In this document: positions 1 to 9,005 of the stretch, piece after piece
How positions within the stretch are numbered: position 1 is the stretch's first letter
How the letters are laid out: the number at the start of each line of letters is the position of its first letter
Program-made: the position numbers and the translations under genes
Origin: Leptolyngbya sp. BL0902
GTDB taxonomy: Bacteria; Cyanobacteriota; Cyanobacteriia; Phormidesmidales; Phormidesmidaceae
Reading direction: 5' to 3'
DNA length: 64,000 bases
NCBI RefSeq assembly: GCF_016403105.1
Contig: NZ_CP046155.1
Location: 4,245,235-4,309,234 of the forward strand
The notes under the pieces: generated by a model
The model's database searches: none
What the model was told of the DNA's origin: nothing
Seen by the model: only the letters and a program-made list of their open reading frames with translations

Positions 1-1485
1 ACAGTCGAGCAGCATCTCCGGCGATCCCTTCGCCAAGAGCAGGTAGGGCGCTTCTAGCAGGTCGGCGGGCAAGGAAGGCGTGGCCTGCCGATGGGGGCCA
101 TTGTCTAGCACCACGCTCATGCGTTTGCGCTCGGAGGAGAAGGGAAATTCTGCCACCCGATGGAGGGTATGGGCCAGATGGTGACGGTCTAGGCCACCCT
201 TAGCGGCCATAACGACGAGGGCTCCCTCGGTGGGGTCGCCGAGGATGGCCCAATCGCCCTGTTCCTTTTGCAGCACCGCATCATTGCAGAGCAGGCTATC
301 GAGCAAAAGCGACTGAAGATCGGGGTGGGCCGCGCCCGTGGCGCTGGCGCTGATAAACTCCCCCTCTGGCGCGTAGCCGTGGCCCGTCACCTGCCACTGG
401 TGGGAGAGGGTGCGAATGTGCTGCACCACCATTTTATTTTGGGTGAGCGTCCCCGTTTTGTCGGAGCAAATGGTGGTGACAGAGCCGAGGGTTTCCACCG
501 CTGGCAGCCGACGAATCAGGGCATTGCGGCGCACCATCCGCTGGGTGCCAATGGCCAGGGTTACGGTAATCACGGCGGGCAAGCCTTCAGGCACCACCGC
601 CACCGCCATACTCAGGGCCACCTCCAGCAGGGCCTCAAAGGCGGGCCATCCGCCCACGATTACACCGCCCCCCACCACCAGGGCCACCAAAATTAGGGAA
701 CCGCCCACCAGCACATTCCCCAGTTGATCCATCCGCTGCTGAAGGGGGGTGGGGTCGTTTTCCACCGATTGCAGCAGGGCCGCAATCCGCCCCAGTTCAG
801 TCTTCATCCCGGTGGAGGTGACGATCATCTTGGCGCGGCCCTGGAGCACTTCGGTGCCCTGGAACACCAGATTTTTGCGGTCGGCCAGGGGGGTAGTTTC
901 CGCTAGAACGACGTGGGCTTGCTTACTGGCTCCGTGGGCCTCCCCAGTCAGGGCCGATTCGCGCACTTGCAGGTTAGCCGCCTCTAGCAGCCGCCCATCC
1001 GCCGGAACCTGGTCGCCCGCCTCCAGCAACACAATGTCGCCAGGAACCAAGTCGGGGGAGGGCACTTCTTGAAGCCGTCCCTCCCGCTGCACCCGCACGC
1101 TGGGGGCAGCCATTTTTTTGAGGGCAGCTAGGGCTTTTTCGGCCCGACTTTCTTGGAAGTAGCCCAGCACCCCGTTCAAAATCACGATGGAGAAAATCGC
1201 GATGGCATCCTTAGGAAATTCCTGGTGGCGCAAAGACAGCACCCCCGACACCACCGCCACCGCAATCAACATCAGCAGCATGATGTTGGTGAACTGATCC
1301 AGCAGGATACGCCAGGGGGGCCGACCGCCCGATTCCTCCAGTTCATTCGGGCCGTACTGCTGTCGGCGTTCAATGACCGTTTGGGAAGCTAACCCCTGCT
1401 CAGCATCGCTTTCTAACCAGTCCAACGCTTGGCGAGCATCAACAACATGCCAGAGCGGATTCTCTGCGGGCTGAACTTTATCCAT
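1..1485 (-). CDS. Cation-transporting P-type ATPase, Ca2+ (P2) type; 3' end outside window
   Basis: ATP-driven cation pump of the inner membrane, most like the PacL/SERCA-type Ca2+ ATPases. The 495 codons in the window hold an N-terminal cation-ATPase domain (about residues 10-75), a first membrane hairpin (about 60-110), the actuator loop with LTGEAHG (179-185), the PEGLPA ion-binding motif (299-304) and the phosphorylation motif DKTGTLT with D342. Further on, [11 protein letters not shown] and KGSPE mark the nucleotide-binding domain. The last part of the N/P domains and the C-terminal membrane helices lie left of base 1. The ATG at 1485 is chosen because the protein begins 10-15 residues before the conserved N-terminal domain. 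PEGLPA with TGEA is usual for cyanobacterial P2 pumps. Ion specificity (Ca2+ versus Na+ or H+) cannot be fixed from this part. It lies about 200 bp downstream of the thioredoxin gene on the same strand. Confidence 0.93.
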   Translation of the reverse strand, partial: MDKVQPAENPLWHVVDARQALDWLESDAEQGLASQTVIERRQQYGPNELEESGGRPPWRILLDQFTNIMLLMLIAVAVVSGVLSLRHQEFPKDAIAIFSIVILNGVLGYFQESRAEKALAALKKMAAPSVRVQREGRLQEVPSPDLVPGDIVLLEAGDQVPADGRLLEAANLQVRESALTGEAHGASKQAHVVLAETTPLADRKNLVFQGTEVLQGRAKMIVTSTGMKTELGRIAALLQSVENDPTPLQQRMDQLGNVLVGGSLILVALVVGGGVIVGGWPAFEALLEVALSMAVAVVPEGLPAVITVTLAIGTQRMVRRNALIRRLPAVETLGSVTTICSDKTGTLTQNKMVVQHIRTLSHQWQVTGHGYAPEGEFISASATGAAHPDLQSLLLDSLLCNDAVLQKEQGDWAILGDPTEGALVVMAAKGGLDRHHLAHTLHRVAEFPFSSERKRMSVVLDNGPHRQATPSLPADLLEAPYLLLAKGSPEMLLDC

Positions 1486-1686
1486 GAACCAGTACCGACT
1501 TGCCAATGGGCCAACGCCTTTAATGGTATAGCGGCAATCCGACTTGGGGGCTTAGGTTGAGATTTTTGCTTGAATGTAACAAAATGCCACCGTTCCACCG
1601 CTTCAGGGCCGATCTGGATTTCGGTCTGAGGGAGGATGGGGCCTAGATAGGCGCGGCGGTGAGGAGCCGCAGCGGCTAATGCGCGA

Positions 1687-2508
1687 CTAATACAACGCCT
1701 GCATCAGACGCTTGCGGTAGGTGGTGGTGAGGCTATCCCCATCCCCCAGCAGCTTAAATATCGTCAGCATGGCCTTGCGGGCACCGTCGTTGCGGAAGCG
1801 GCGATCCTGCTGCACCAGGGCCAAAAAGCCATCTAAGGCTTGGGCATAGTCGGCGGCGAGGGTGGCCTCACAGGCCCGGCGATAGGCTTCCTCTAGGGGC
1901 GAGTCTGGCGCTGGTTCGGCCAGGGTAGCTTGCAGGTCGATCAGTTCGCCCAGCCCCGCCACCGCTGAGGCCACAGAACGGTCGTCCCCAGGGATAAGGT
2001 CGAGGTATTGGCGGGCGGTGGCCGCGTCTCCCTGCGCTAGGTAAAACCGAGCGGCCTCCATCAACACCTGGGGTTTTTCGGGAAACTGGGTGAGGATCGC
2101 CGTCAGGGCGTCCTGGGTTGCGGCCCGGTTGCCCTCGGCTTGTACCGCCGCCAAAGAGGCGAGGGCTTGGTCGAGGGTAGACCGTAGGCCCAGCTTGGTC
2201 AACAGATCCCGGATTTGTGGTTCGGGCAACACCCCCACAAAGCCCTCCATCACCTGCCCCTGGCTCACAATCCGCACATCGGGCACCCCCTCCACCCGAA
2301 AGGTGCGGGCTAGGTCTGGGTTTTGGTCAATGTCTACCTTGGCGACGGTGATATCGTATTCCTGGGCCAGCCGCTCTAGGATGGGCTTGAGGATTTGGCA
2401 GGGGCCGCACCAAGTAGCGTAAAAATCGACCAGCACCACCTGATCGACGGACTGAACCAGCACATCGGTTTCAAAGGTGGTTTGGGTAACGGTAATAGAC
2501 TGTCCCAT
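1687..2508 (-). CDS. Thioredoxin-domain protein with TPR-like C-terminus (CnoX/YbbN type)
   Basis: A 273-residue cytoplasmic protein. Residues 1-110 are a thioredoxin fold with an intact WCGPC active site (W33 to C37) and the cis-Pro loop GVPDV. Residues about 115-273 form an alpha-helical TPR-like region, the layout of E. coli CnoX/YbbN, a holdase and redox co-chaperone. Unlike E. coli CnoX, which lacks the CGPC pair, both cysteines are present here, so dithiol-disulfide activity is expected. The ATG at 2508 is preferred because MGQSITVTQ is the usual N-terminus of the family; an upstream GTG at 2556 would add 16 poorly conserved residues. It lies upstream of the P-type ATPase on the same strand with about 200 bp between them, so co-transcription is possible but not shown. 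Confidence 0.88.
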   Translation of the reverse strand: MGQSITVTQTTFETDVLVQSVDQVVLVDFYATWCGPCQILKPILERLAQEYDITVAKVDIDQNPDLARTFRVEGVPDVRIVSQGQVMEGFVGVLPEPQIRDLLTKLGLRSTLDQALASLAAVQAEGNRAATQDALTAILTQFPEKPQVLMEAARFYLAQGDAATARQYLDLIPGDDRSVASAVAGLGELIDLQATLAEPAPDSPLEEAYRRACEATLAADYAQALDGFLALVQQDRRFRNDGARKAMLTIFKLLGDGDSLTTTYRKRLMQALY

Positions 2509-3369
2509 GGTGATGCAAGGAGGGATAAGGGCAAGCCGCAGGGCTCGATTCATCACCTTAGCACCGAATTCTTAGGGTTATCGTCGGGTTATCGACAGAC
2601 CACACCGGGGCAACGGAACCACCTCCAGGAGCCACCAAGGCCCTAGACCCAGCATTGGCAGGAGTCCCCAGTCCGAGGGAAGAGCTATTTCGCTGACCGA
2701 TGGCGGCCCTCCCATCTAGGCAACCATCGAGAAAATACTGATCCGCTTGGGCGTGGTCATCACCCTATCCACCCTGCCCAAGACGAGTACCAACGGATCT
2801 ACCCTAACGCTGTAAATGCCGGGAAACTGGGCCAAACTCCCCTCCAGCCCTGGGAAAGGCAGGTTATCTCATCAGCTTTTGGAAAAGCTTTTCTTAAGAT
2901 AAGCTAAGCCATCTTAAGAAAAGCTGAAACGAAAATAAGGTTTTGATAAGGATTTCGCATTCAAAAACTCACGTAAATTACTTTTTTGAGATCCAAAACC
3001 CTCTTTTTTACCCTTTATATGAGTTTATTTTTTCTCAATACTTTTATCAGTCTTGCGAATAGACAAAAATCAATAAACTCATCCCCTCTCACACTCAAAA
3101 CCCTTTCTGCAAAAGCTTTTAGCAGCCCAGCACCTCCATTTCAATCAGAAATATAAGGAAAAAATAAGAAGGAAATGATAGTTCTAAAAAACACTTCTGC
3201 AAAAAATATTTACAATAACATCTGTGTTTATACTGAATAGTCTTGGGTAGCCTAGATATATGGTTGATTCAGTTGGCTAATTTCCCTGTGAATGATGCAG
3301 GCTTAACCGCCATCAGGGAGCTAAATTGCTTTAGCCATTCCATTGTTTCAAGAAAAGTTGAGACTTCTC
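2509..3369. other. Long intergenic leader, partly AT-rich, upstream of the fibre operon
   Basis: No credible gene is visible in about 860 bp. The left third has normal base composition. From about 2870 to 3250 the sequence is clearly AT-richer than the rest of the window and carries nested inverted repeats (2874-2925) and a second AAAAGCTTTT palindrome at 3111-3120. A weak promoter-like TATACT lies at 3229-3234 but has no well-spaced -35 box. The region probably holds the promoter and regulatory sites of the operon starting at 3370. Confidence 0.5.
2874..2925. promoter_or_regulatory. Nested inverted repeats built on AGCTTTT/AAAAGCT
   Basis: AGCTTTT at 2874-2880 pairs with AAAAGCT at 2883-2889. 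The overlapping 15-base arm at 2886-2900 (AGCTTTTCTTAAGAT) is perfectly complementary to 2911-2925 across a 10-base loop. Two mutually exclusive hairpins are therefore possible. There is no T-run, so it does not look like a simple terminator for either strand. A protein-binding operator or a switch in a long 5' leader are both open. The core AAAAGCTTTT recurs at 3111-3120. Confidence 0.5.
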
Positions 3370-3849
3370 ATGAATTTGCTCAAAACGACCGCCATCGCTT
3401 CTTCCCTCGTCGCCGCCAGCTTTGTGATGGGCACTGGCATGGCCAAGGCTCAAACTGTGAACGTGCCTTTTGCTGGCACAGTTCTTGGGCTTTGCACCTT
3501 CCCTAATGCGGCTGTTCCAGGCGTGCTTGCTATCAACGCGGGCACAGGAGCAGTTACAACGACCACTCCCGGCACGGTAGCCTTAACCTGCACTGGCCCC
3601 TTTAATTTCTCCGTGGCTGCTCCGGCGGCTACGGGTGCCAATGCCCTCGCCGGGGCGGGTGCCTCAACAGCAACGCTGACTGTTCAAGGCACGACCGTGA
3701 ATTCGGGCGCTGCTCCTACAGCCGTGAATGCAGCGGTTACTTTGGAGCCTGTTTCGGTCACGATGACGTACCAGGTCGATGCAGGTGCACTTCCTGTTGG
3801 CCCTGGCCTTTACGGCTTTGACGTTGTCGTTACCGCTGCTGGTAACTAG
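3370..3849 (+). CDS. Secreted fimbrial-type subunit (spore coat U/Csu-like), subunit 1
   Basis: A 159-residue exported protein, probably a structural subunit of a surface fibre made by the following chaperone and usher. A Sec signal peptide covers residues 1-27 (charged start MNLLK, hydrophobic core, cut after MAKA). The mature part is Gly/Ala/Thr/Val-rich, predicted all-beta, with two cysteines (in LGLCTF and TCTGPF) that can form the single disulfide common in pilin domains. It ends in GPGLYGFDVVVT, a motif repeated at the end of the next gene (APGLYNYQVVLT), which shows the two are related subunits. The ATG at 3370 is chosen over one at 3343 because it starts a normal signal peptide. It is first in a four-gene run (3370-8011). 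Assignment to the Csu/archaic group is from context and general character, not from a diagnostic motif. Confidence 0.75.
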   Translation: MNLLKTTAIASSLVAASFVMGTGMAKAQTVNVPFAGTVLGLCTFPNAAVPGVLAINAGTGAVTTTTPGTVALTCTGPFNFSVAAPAATGANALAGAGASTATLTVQGTTVNSGAAPTAVNAAVTLEPVSVTMTYQVDAGALPVGPGLYGFDVVVTAAGN

Positions 3850-3887
3850 GCCCGAGATAGGTGCATGCCGTTTGTTTGGATGTAACC

Positions 3888-4331
3888 ATGTGTCGTCTAC
3901 TGGCTACTACCGTGTTGGCGGGGGTGGGGGTGTTGTTTTCGCACCCAGCCCTCGCCCAGGTCATCACCTTTCCCGCACAAACGCCAGGGGTTCTGGTGCA
4001 GCCAGCGGGAAATCCCCATCGCCTGCAAACAGGTGTTAATGGCACGGTCACGGTCAGCGTTGTGGGCGGACTTGGCGTCACATTGCAGGTGGCAGCGCCC
4101 ACCTTTGTCTCTGGGCCAGGTGGACAAACTGACGATCCCCCTGGCACCATCAAAACGGCTACGGCCACGTGGCCCACGGGTAGCGCTACCAGCGGCGGTG
4201 GGGCTGCACCCTTCCCGACGGCACTCACCACCGTCGTGAGTGTGTCGATGGCGGTGGATCGCCAACCCCCCAACTTTTTTGCACCGGGTCTGTATAACTA
4301 TCAAGTTGTTCTGACGGTTGCCGCGCCCTAG
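3888..4331 (+). CDS. Secreted fimbrial-type subunit, subunit 2
   Basis: A 147-residue exported protein, second subunit of the same locus. Residues 1-23 are a Sec signal peptide (MCRLLATTVLAG..., cut after PALA). The mature part has no cysteine, unlike subunit 1, so any disulfide is missing. It ends with APGLYNYQVVLTVAAP, parallel to the end of subunit 1, which suggests a shared last beta-strand used for assembly. ATG 3888 is chosen; an in-frame GTG at 3861 would put 9 residues ahead of the signal peptide. It starts 38 bp after subunit 1 and 53 bp before the chaperone gene. It could be a minor, tip or anchor subunit; nothing in the sequence decides which. Confidence 0.7.
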   Translation: MCRLLATTVLAGVGVLFSHPALAQVITFPAQTPGVLVQPAGNPHRLQTGVNGTVTVSVVGGLGVTLQVAAPTFVSGPGGQTDDPPGTIKTATATWPTGSATSGGGAAPFPTALTTVVSVSMAVDRQPPNFFAPGLYNYQVVLTVAAP

Positions 4332-4384
4332 TAGGTGTCTGTTTTTAAGATTGCTGATTGAGCTTGCGTTTTGGTTCGTAAACT

Positions 4385-5200
4385 ATGTTTAGCCCACGCT
4401 GGTTGGCTGTTGCCTTACGTCCGTTGACCTCTGCTGTGGTGGCGCTGGGGGCCGTTGGCTTTCCAGCCCTAGCGCAGTTGTCTGTTAGCCCCCTAGTAAT
4501 TGAATCTACGGCCAGCCAGGGCCAAGGGCAAGGGGTCATCATCCTGTCCAATACGGGTGAAACGCCGACCCGGCTGCGGGTGTATGCTGAGCCATTTACC
4601 TACGGGCGCGATGGCCTGGAAGTGTTGACGGAATCGGATCAGGATCTAACGCCCTACCTACTGTTTTCCCCCCGCGAACTGGTGATAGAACCAGGGCAAA
4701 CTCGCATGGTGCGGCTAGCGGCGCGACTATTACCTAGCTTGGGCGAGGGAGAATTTCGCGCCATTGTGTTTACGGAATCCCTGGAAACGATGCCCTTCGG
4801 CACTGACGGAAATGTAACCGTGGGGATTATTCCCCGCGTTGGCGTGACGATGTATGTGCGGCAGGGAAATGTAGCCCCAGCTTTAGAGGTGCTATCTGCC
4901 ACTGTGCAGCCAGAGGACGGCAGAATTGCCCTGCTGGTGGCCAATGCCGGAGACGCCACCGCCCGCCCCGCCGTCAATTGGGCCTTGGTGCACAACGGCA
5001 CCACCCAGGCCAGCGGTAGAGAAGGCGAAACCACGGTGATTGCAGGCGGAGACCGAAACCTGATGATTGACCATACCGCCAACCAAGAGCCCCCCCTCGC
5101 ACCGGGCACCTACACCCTCAGCGGAACGCTGACTTGGACGCTGGACAATCGCCAAGAAACCCTGCCCTTTAGCGTGCCCGTTACCCTGCCAGCGCCCTAG
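4385..5200 (+). CDS. PapD-like periplasmic fimbrial chaperone
   Basis: A 271-residue periplasmic protein expected to hold the subunits of the locus and hand them to the usher. A signal peptide of about 30 residues ends in FPALA. The mature N-terminus (LSVSPLVIE) and the stretch LLFSPRELVIEPGQTRMVRL match the G1 strand and Pro-Gly-Q turn of PapD-type chaperones, with hydrophobic residues alternating as required for donor-strand complementation. The second domain is Ig-like (about 165-271, starting ATVQPEDGRIALLVANAGD). The length is at the upper end for the family (usually 220-270). It sits between the two subunits and the usher with short gaps, the normal order for chaperone-usher operons. 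Assignment as a chaperone is secure; its partners are inferred from order. Confidence 0.85.
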   Translation: MFSPRWLAVALRPLTSAVVALGAVGFPALAQLSVSPLVIESTASQGQGQGVIILSNTGETPTRLRVYAEPFTYGRDGLEVLTESDQDLTPYLLFSPRELVIEPGQTRMVRLAARLLPSLGEGEFRAIVFTESLETMPFGTDGNVTVGIIPRVGVTMYVRQGNVAPALEVLSATVQPEDGRIALLVANAGDATARPAVNWALVHNGTTQASGREGETTVIAGGDRNLMIDHTANQEPPLAPGTYTLSGTLTWTLDNRQETLPFSVPVTLPAP

Positions 5201-5275
5201 GGTGCGGCTCTGCTCCCTGATTGCCCTCCGCCTCTCCTCACAATCAGCGCATCCTTTTCATTTCAGGCAAGTTTT

Positions 5276-8011
5276 ATGTTAGCCCCCCTCCGCATGGTTC
5301 TCGTTGCGCCCTGTTTGGGGTTTCTCCTCGCCCTGGGCCATGCCATCCTCCCCCAACCCGCCCTCACCCAAGAGCCCACCGTCAGCGACGCTACCCACGA
5401 TGCACCCGGCGATGGTAGTGCGGTAGAGGCGGCATCTCCCCAGCCCCAAACACCGCTGGCGCAAGAGGTCATCCCAGAAGCTAGCGCCCCAGAGGCTGAA
5501 ATCCCCAATGGGGACGGCGTGGATGCGGTGGCGTTTGATCTCCTTCCGGTGGGCATTTTGGTGGGCGACCGTCCTCGGACAGACGTGGTTTTGGTGCGTG
5601 GGGCCGACAATGGTCTAGAGGCCGTGGCCCTAGAACGCTGGCTGGTGCCCGTTGAGGTGGTGATGCAGGCGCTTCAGCTTCAGCGCACCGTGCTAGACAG
5701 CGGCGAATGGGAACTGCGGTCTCCCGGTTTGGTGATTCGGCTGAACCCCGACGAACTGGTAATGGATCCAGACCTGGGGTTAGCGATGTCGGTGGCCGAC
5801 ATTGAGCAGCGCCTAGGGGTGCCCGTCAGCTTTGAGATCGCCAACTATGCCCTGCGGCTCGATCCGCCCTGGGCAGGGCAGTTTCGGCGGGGGCAGTTTG
5901 CCGATCAGCCCGTGATCACCGAGGGCTTGCCCGTGGTGCCTTCGGAGTCTTTTACCGCCACCGCCGTTGCCCAGCGGATGGATTTCTTTGGCAGCAACGG
6001 CGTCAACAATGATCAGGGACAGTTCACCGCCCTGGGGGGGCTGCTGGGCGGGAGCTGGTTTTTCCGCATGAACCAGCAGGACTTGTTTGATAGCGGCACC
6101 TGGAGTCTGTCGGAACTGCAATACCTCAACCAATCCGACGGGGCCGACTATGCCTTGGGGTCTCAGCCCACCTTTTGGCCCAGCGTTAATGGCACCAGCG
6201 GCCAACCGTTTTGGGGCGTCACCACCATTCAGCGGTTTGGCTATGTGCCTGCGTTTTTCTCTGGCAGCGGTGGGTTTAGCCCCAGTTTGCGCCAACAGGC
6301 CGATGTGGTGGGGCGCACCATCCAAGGCGAAGCCCCGCCCAATACCCTAGTGCAGCTCACCCTCAACTTTCGCAGCAACGTGATTGCCGAAACCCTAGTG
6401 GATTCCAGCGGCATCTACCGCTTTGAGAATATTCCGGGCAATACGGGCCGCTACGAGGTGCTGCTGTTTCCTAACGGCCAGCTCACCGCCGAACCAGAGG
6501 TACGTCCGGCCACGTTCTCCACCCTGCCCAGTCGGTTATCGGCGGGAACGTCGGCCCTGGTGGCCTCGGTGGGGGCGGGCCGGGTGCTTCGGCCCAACGA
6601 GTTTTTGGGCGACTTTGAAACCGTCATGGCTGGGGCCTCCTACCGCTATGGGGTGTCGGATGAACTCACCCTGGGGGCCGGGGTGGTGCAGGATAGATCG
6701 CTCTTTGGCCTAGGGGAACTCTTCTACGAACCGGATTGGGCACCCATCCGACTGGCCGCTACCCTGGCAGGCGGGGCCAACCAAGTGGCTGTCAATGCCG
6801 ACTTCACCTACGAGCCGTCCACTGCCTTCCGGCTCGACCTCAATACCGACCCCTTCAGTTCCCGATTTTTGGCAAGTTGGCAGGCCATGCCTGGTTTGCG
6901 GCTGCGGCTGGGGGGCAACAGTCGGGAAAATGCCCTAATTGCCGGAGCCTCGTTTTTCTACAGCACCTTCGATTTTAATGTCAACGGCAGCGTAGACTAC
7001 ACCACCGATAACTTCCTGCGCTGGAGCCTGCTGTCTCGGTTTGACCGGGCCGAACTGCGCAGCTTTGGCAACGAACTGAGCACCAACAACGAACTCAATG
7101 TCAAACTCAACAACGACCGTAACTTCACCCAAGGCCACTTTATGCGCCTAGGCTACGAAACCCAAGCCGCTGGTGCGAATAACCTCGTCACCCTGGGCTG
7201 GCGCTACCGTTCTCCAGGCCGTGCCATTGATGGCCGCTACTTCTGGGAAATGGACTTGGGCTATGGCCTGGGTAGCCAGGGCAATGGGGTGGTGGCATCG
7301 TTGGGTACGGCTATTTTGCCCGGTGTGGTGCTGCGGGCCAGGTATGACGGCGTTTCGGTCTTAAGTGGAAACGACAGCTACCGCATCGAACTAGTGCCCT
7401 TCATCAACACCCAGGCGGGCGTTTGGTCGCAGGACTCCCGCTACGACTATCTACGCCAGGAGGGGGGGCTGTGGATTCAACCCTTCCTAGACCGCAACGG
7501 CAACGGCCAGCGCGACGACGGCGAACCCCTCTACCTCGACAACGCCGAACTCCTGTTTGTGGTGGATAATCAGCCCCTACTACCCAACCAGTTTGAACGG
7601 CAAGCCAACGGCATTTTCCTACGCTTGCCCCCCGGCCTCCATCGTCTAGACCTCGACCCAGCTGGGTTCCCCATCGATGGCCAACCCAGCCAAACGGCCT
7701 ACGCCGTGGAAGTGACCTCCGGCAGCTATACGCCCGTGCCCATTCCCATCACCCGTGCTTTCACCGTGGCCGGACGGGTGCTCGACGCCGAGGGCAACCC
7801 CGTTGCCGGAGCACGGGTAGAAGCCATCCCCCAAAACGGCGGTGGGCCGCGCCTGTCTGTTACCAACCGGGCCGGAATTTACTACCTCGAAGATCTGAGA
7901 ACGGGCACCTACCAACTACGGGTGAACGGCAGTCCCGTCCAGCCCAGCGACGTCACCCTCACCGACATGAGCGAAGGACTCCAGGAAATCAACCTGCGCC
8001 TTGCAGACTAA
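5276..8011 (+). CDS. Usher-like outer-membrane protein with C-terminal carboxypeptidase-regulatory-like domain
   Basis: A 911-residue protein, probably the outer-membrane pore for the fibre subunits. A signal peptide covers about residues 1-32. Residues 60-220 are a soluble N-terminal region that does not look like the classic FimD/PapC N-domain. A long beta-strand-rich region follows (about 225-735). Within it, VGRTIQGEAPPNTLVQL to GIYRFENIPG resembles a usher plug or small beta-sandwich. FLDRNGNGQRDDGE (about 740) is a motif of usher C-terminal regions. The last 85 residues (TVAGRVLDAEGNPVAGARV...) are a CarboxypepD_reg-like beta-sandwich. It follows the chaperone by 75 bp. The barrel and plug order and the gene context support usher function; the divergent N-terminus is why the name stays 'usher-like'. 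Confidence 0.72.
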   Translation: MLAPLRMVLVAPCLGFLLALGHAILPQPALTQEPTVSDATHDAPGDGSAVEAASPQPQTPLAQEVIPEASAPEAEIPNGDGVDAVAFDLLPVGILVGDRPRTDVVLVRGADNGLEAVALERWLVPVEVVMQALQLQRTVLDSGEWELRSPGLVIRLNPDELVMDPDLGLAMSVADIEQRLGVPVSFEIANYALRLDPPWAGQFRRGQFADQPVITEGLPVVPSESFTATAVAQRMDFFGSNGVNNDQGQFTALGGLLGGSWFFRMNQQDLFDSGTWSLSELQYLNQSDGADYALGSQPTFWPSVNGTSGQPFWGVTTIQRFGYVPAFFSGSGGFSPSLRQQADVVGRTIQGEAPPNTLVQLTLNFRSNVIAETLVDSSGIYRFENIPGNTGRYEVLLFPNGQLTAEPEVRPATFSTLPSRLSAGTSALVASVGAGRVLRPNEFLGDFETVMAGASYRYGVSDELTLGAGVVQDRSLFGLGELFYEPDWAPIRLAATLAGGANQVAVNADFTYEPSTAFRLDLNTDPFSSRFLASWQAMPGLRLRLGGNSRENALIAGASFFYSTFDFNVNGSVDYTTDNFLRWSLLSRFDRAELRSFGNELSTNNELNVKLNNDRNFTQGHFMRLGYETQAAGANNLVTLGWRYRSPGRAIDGRYFWEMDLGYGLGSQGNGVVASLGTAILPGVVLRARYDGVSVLSGNDSYRIELVPFINTQAGVWSQDSRYDYLRQEGGLWIQPFLDRNGNGQRDDGEPLYLDNAELLFVVDNQPLLPNQFERQANGIFLRLPPGLHRLDLDPAGFPIDGQPSQTAYAVEVTSGSYTPVPIPITRAFTVAGRVLDAEGNPVAGARVEAIPQNGGGPRLSVTNRAGIYYLEDLRTGTYQLRVNGSPVQPSDVTLTDMSEGLQEINLRLAD

Positions 8012-8377
8012 ACCGCCTTCGTGGTAGGGCTGGGGGAAATGCCTGGTAAATGGGGTGATCTAGCCCTCGCCCGATTGAACCCCAGGCCAAGGTCAGCTCA
8101 GTGGCCCAACAGCCTAGAAACCCACCCAGCGGGAAGCAGGCTACCCCCCCAGTCCCTCTTCCTACCAAGGGTTAGGCTACGGCGGCTTGGCAATCTCCTC
8201 AGCCTGGATGCAGTCTGCGGCAGCGCCCCAGCAGGCATAAAACTTATCGAAAAGTAACTATAACTTTATGGCAGAGGCTGACAATCTTTATGAAAATAAA
8301 GGTATTCTAAGGCGGCAGTAGCATCCCAGGGTGACGGGCCGACTTCATTACCTCACCAAACCCTAGGCACAACCATC
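8012..8377. other. Intergenic stretch with no recognisable gene
   Basis: About 366 bp after the usher gene. I see no strong terminator hairpin with T-run. The last 130 bp are AT-richer and probably contain the promoter for the small gene at 8378. A 17-codon ORF starting near 8267 is too short to support. Confidence 0.4.
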
Positions 8378-8674
8378 ATGTATGCCCTAGCAGCCGATCA
8401 CTTGCTGTACTACAAAATTACATCGGGGCCAGAGGGCTGTCGCATTCGTATTTGGGAAACCCCGGATACAGCGGAGGAAGGCGAACAGGGGTCTTACTTA
8501 TACATCATCAATCTTCGGGTGGCCAACGTGGCCGAGGCGAAGGCCGTGCTCACCCACCACCTTGCCCTCAACGGAGGAGCCCTTGCCTGTGACCAGGCGG
8601 AGTTCCCCCACAAGGGCAAAATTCGTATTCTGGCCTTCCCCACCTGGAATCGTCAGGAGCCCCCGGAGAGCTAG
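8378..8674 (+). CDS. Conserved-looking hypothetical protein, 98 aa
   Basis: I do not recognise this family. The 98-residue product has no signal peptide, no membrane segment and mixed alpha/beta character (YLYIINLRVANVAEAKAVLTHHL, then GKIRILAF). The ATG follows an AT-rich stretch and the codon use fits the rest of the window, so it is probably a real small cytoplasmic protein. It lies 28 bp upstream of another small gene in the same direction; the two may be one transcript. No function is proposed. Confidence 0.55.
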   Translation: MYALAADHLLYYKITSGPEGCRIRIWETPDTAEEGEQGSYLYIINLRVANVAEAKAVLTHHLALNGGALACDQAEFPHKGKIRILAFPTWNRQEPPES

Positions 8675-8702
8675 CCCCCGTCGTCTTTCTGAGGTAGCCA
8701 TC

Positions 8703-9005
8703 ATGCTTGTCAGCCATCTCCAACGCCTGACCCAAGACGCCACCTACCGCGACCTTGCCCTCCGCTGCCAAGAGTTTTTGTACTACCACGACCATGCCCC
8801 CCGCCTAGGGCACGACGAGCACCGCCAACTGGCCGAAGATACCCTCTACAACCTGCTGGTGGAGTACCTGATTGGCACCGGAATGCCCCGTCCCCAGGCT
8901 GAGCAATTTTGTAACCAGAGGGATCACCTCGTTGAGCTGGCGCTTCGCATTGCCTCCATCCTGGGGCCGTCTGCCCATGGAGCAAGCCCCTGGCCAGCCT
9001 CCTAG
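8703..9005 (+). CDS. Hypothetical helical protein, 100 aa
   Basis: No family is recognised. The 100-residue product is predicted mostly helical and rich in His, Leu and Gln (SHLQRLTQDATYRDLALR, YHDHAPRLGHDEH). It has no signal peptide or membrane helix. ATG 8703 is chosen; the reading frame is open for another 47 codons upstream, but those overlap the preceding gene and look like shadow sequence. Its stop overlaps by 4 bp the stop of the converging barrel-protein gene (9002). Confidence 0.55.
   Translation: MLVSHLQRLTQDATYRDLALRCQEFLYYHDHAPRLGHDEHRQLAEDTLYNLLVEYLIGTGMPRPQAEQFCNQRDHLVELALRIASILGPSAHGASPWPAS

Noticed and set aside
1413..1598. Open frame on the minus strand across the ATPase start
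   Set aside because: It overlaps the clear ATPase reading frame in another phase and has no coding character.
8267..8320. 17-codon ORF in the leader of the 8378 gene
   Set aside because: Too short to support; no ribosome-binding site seen.
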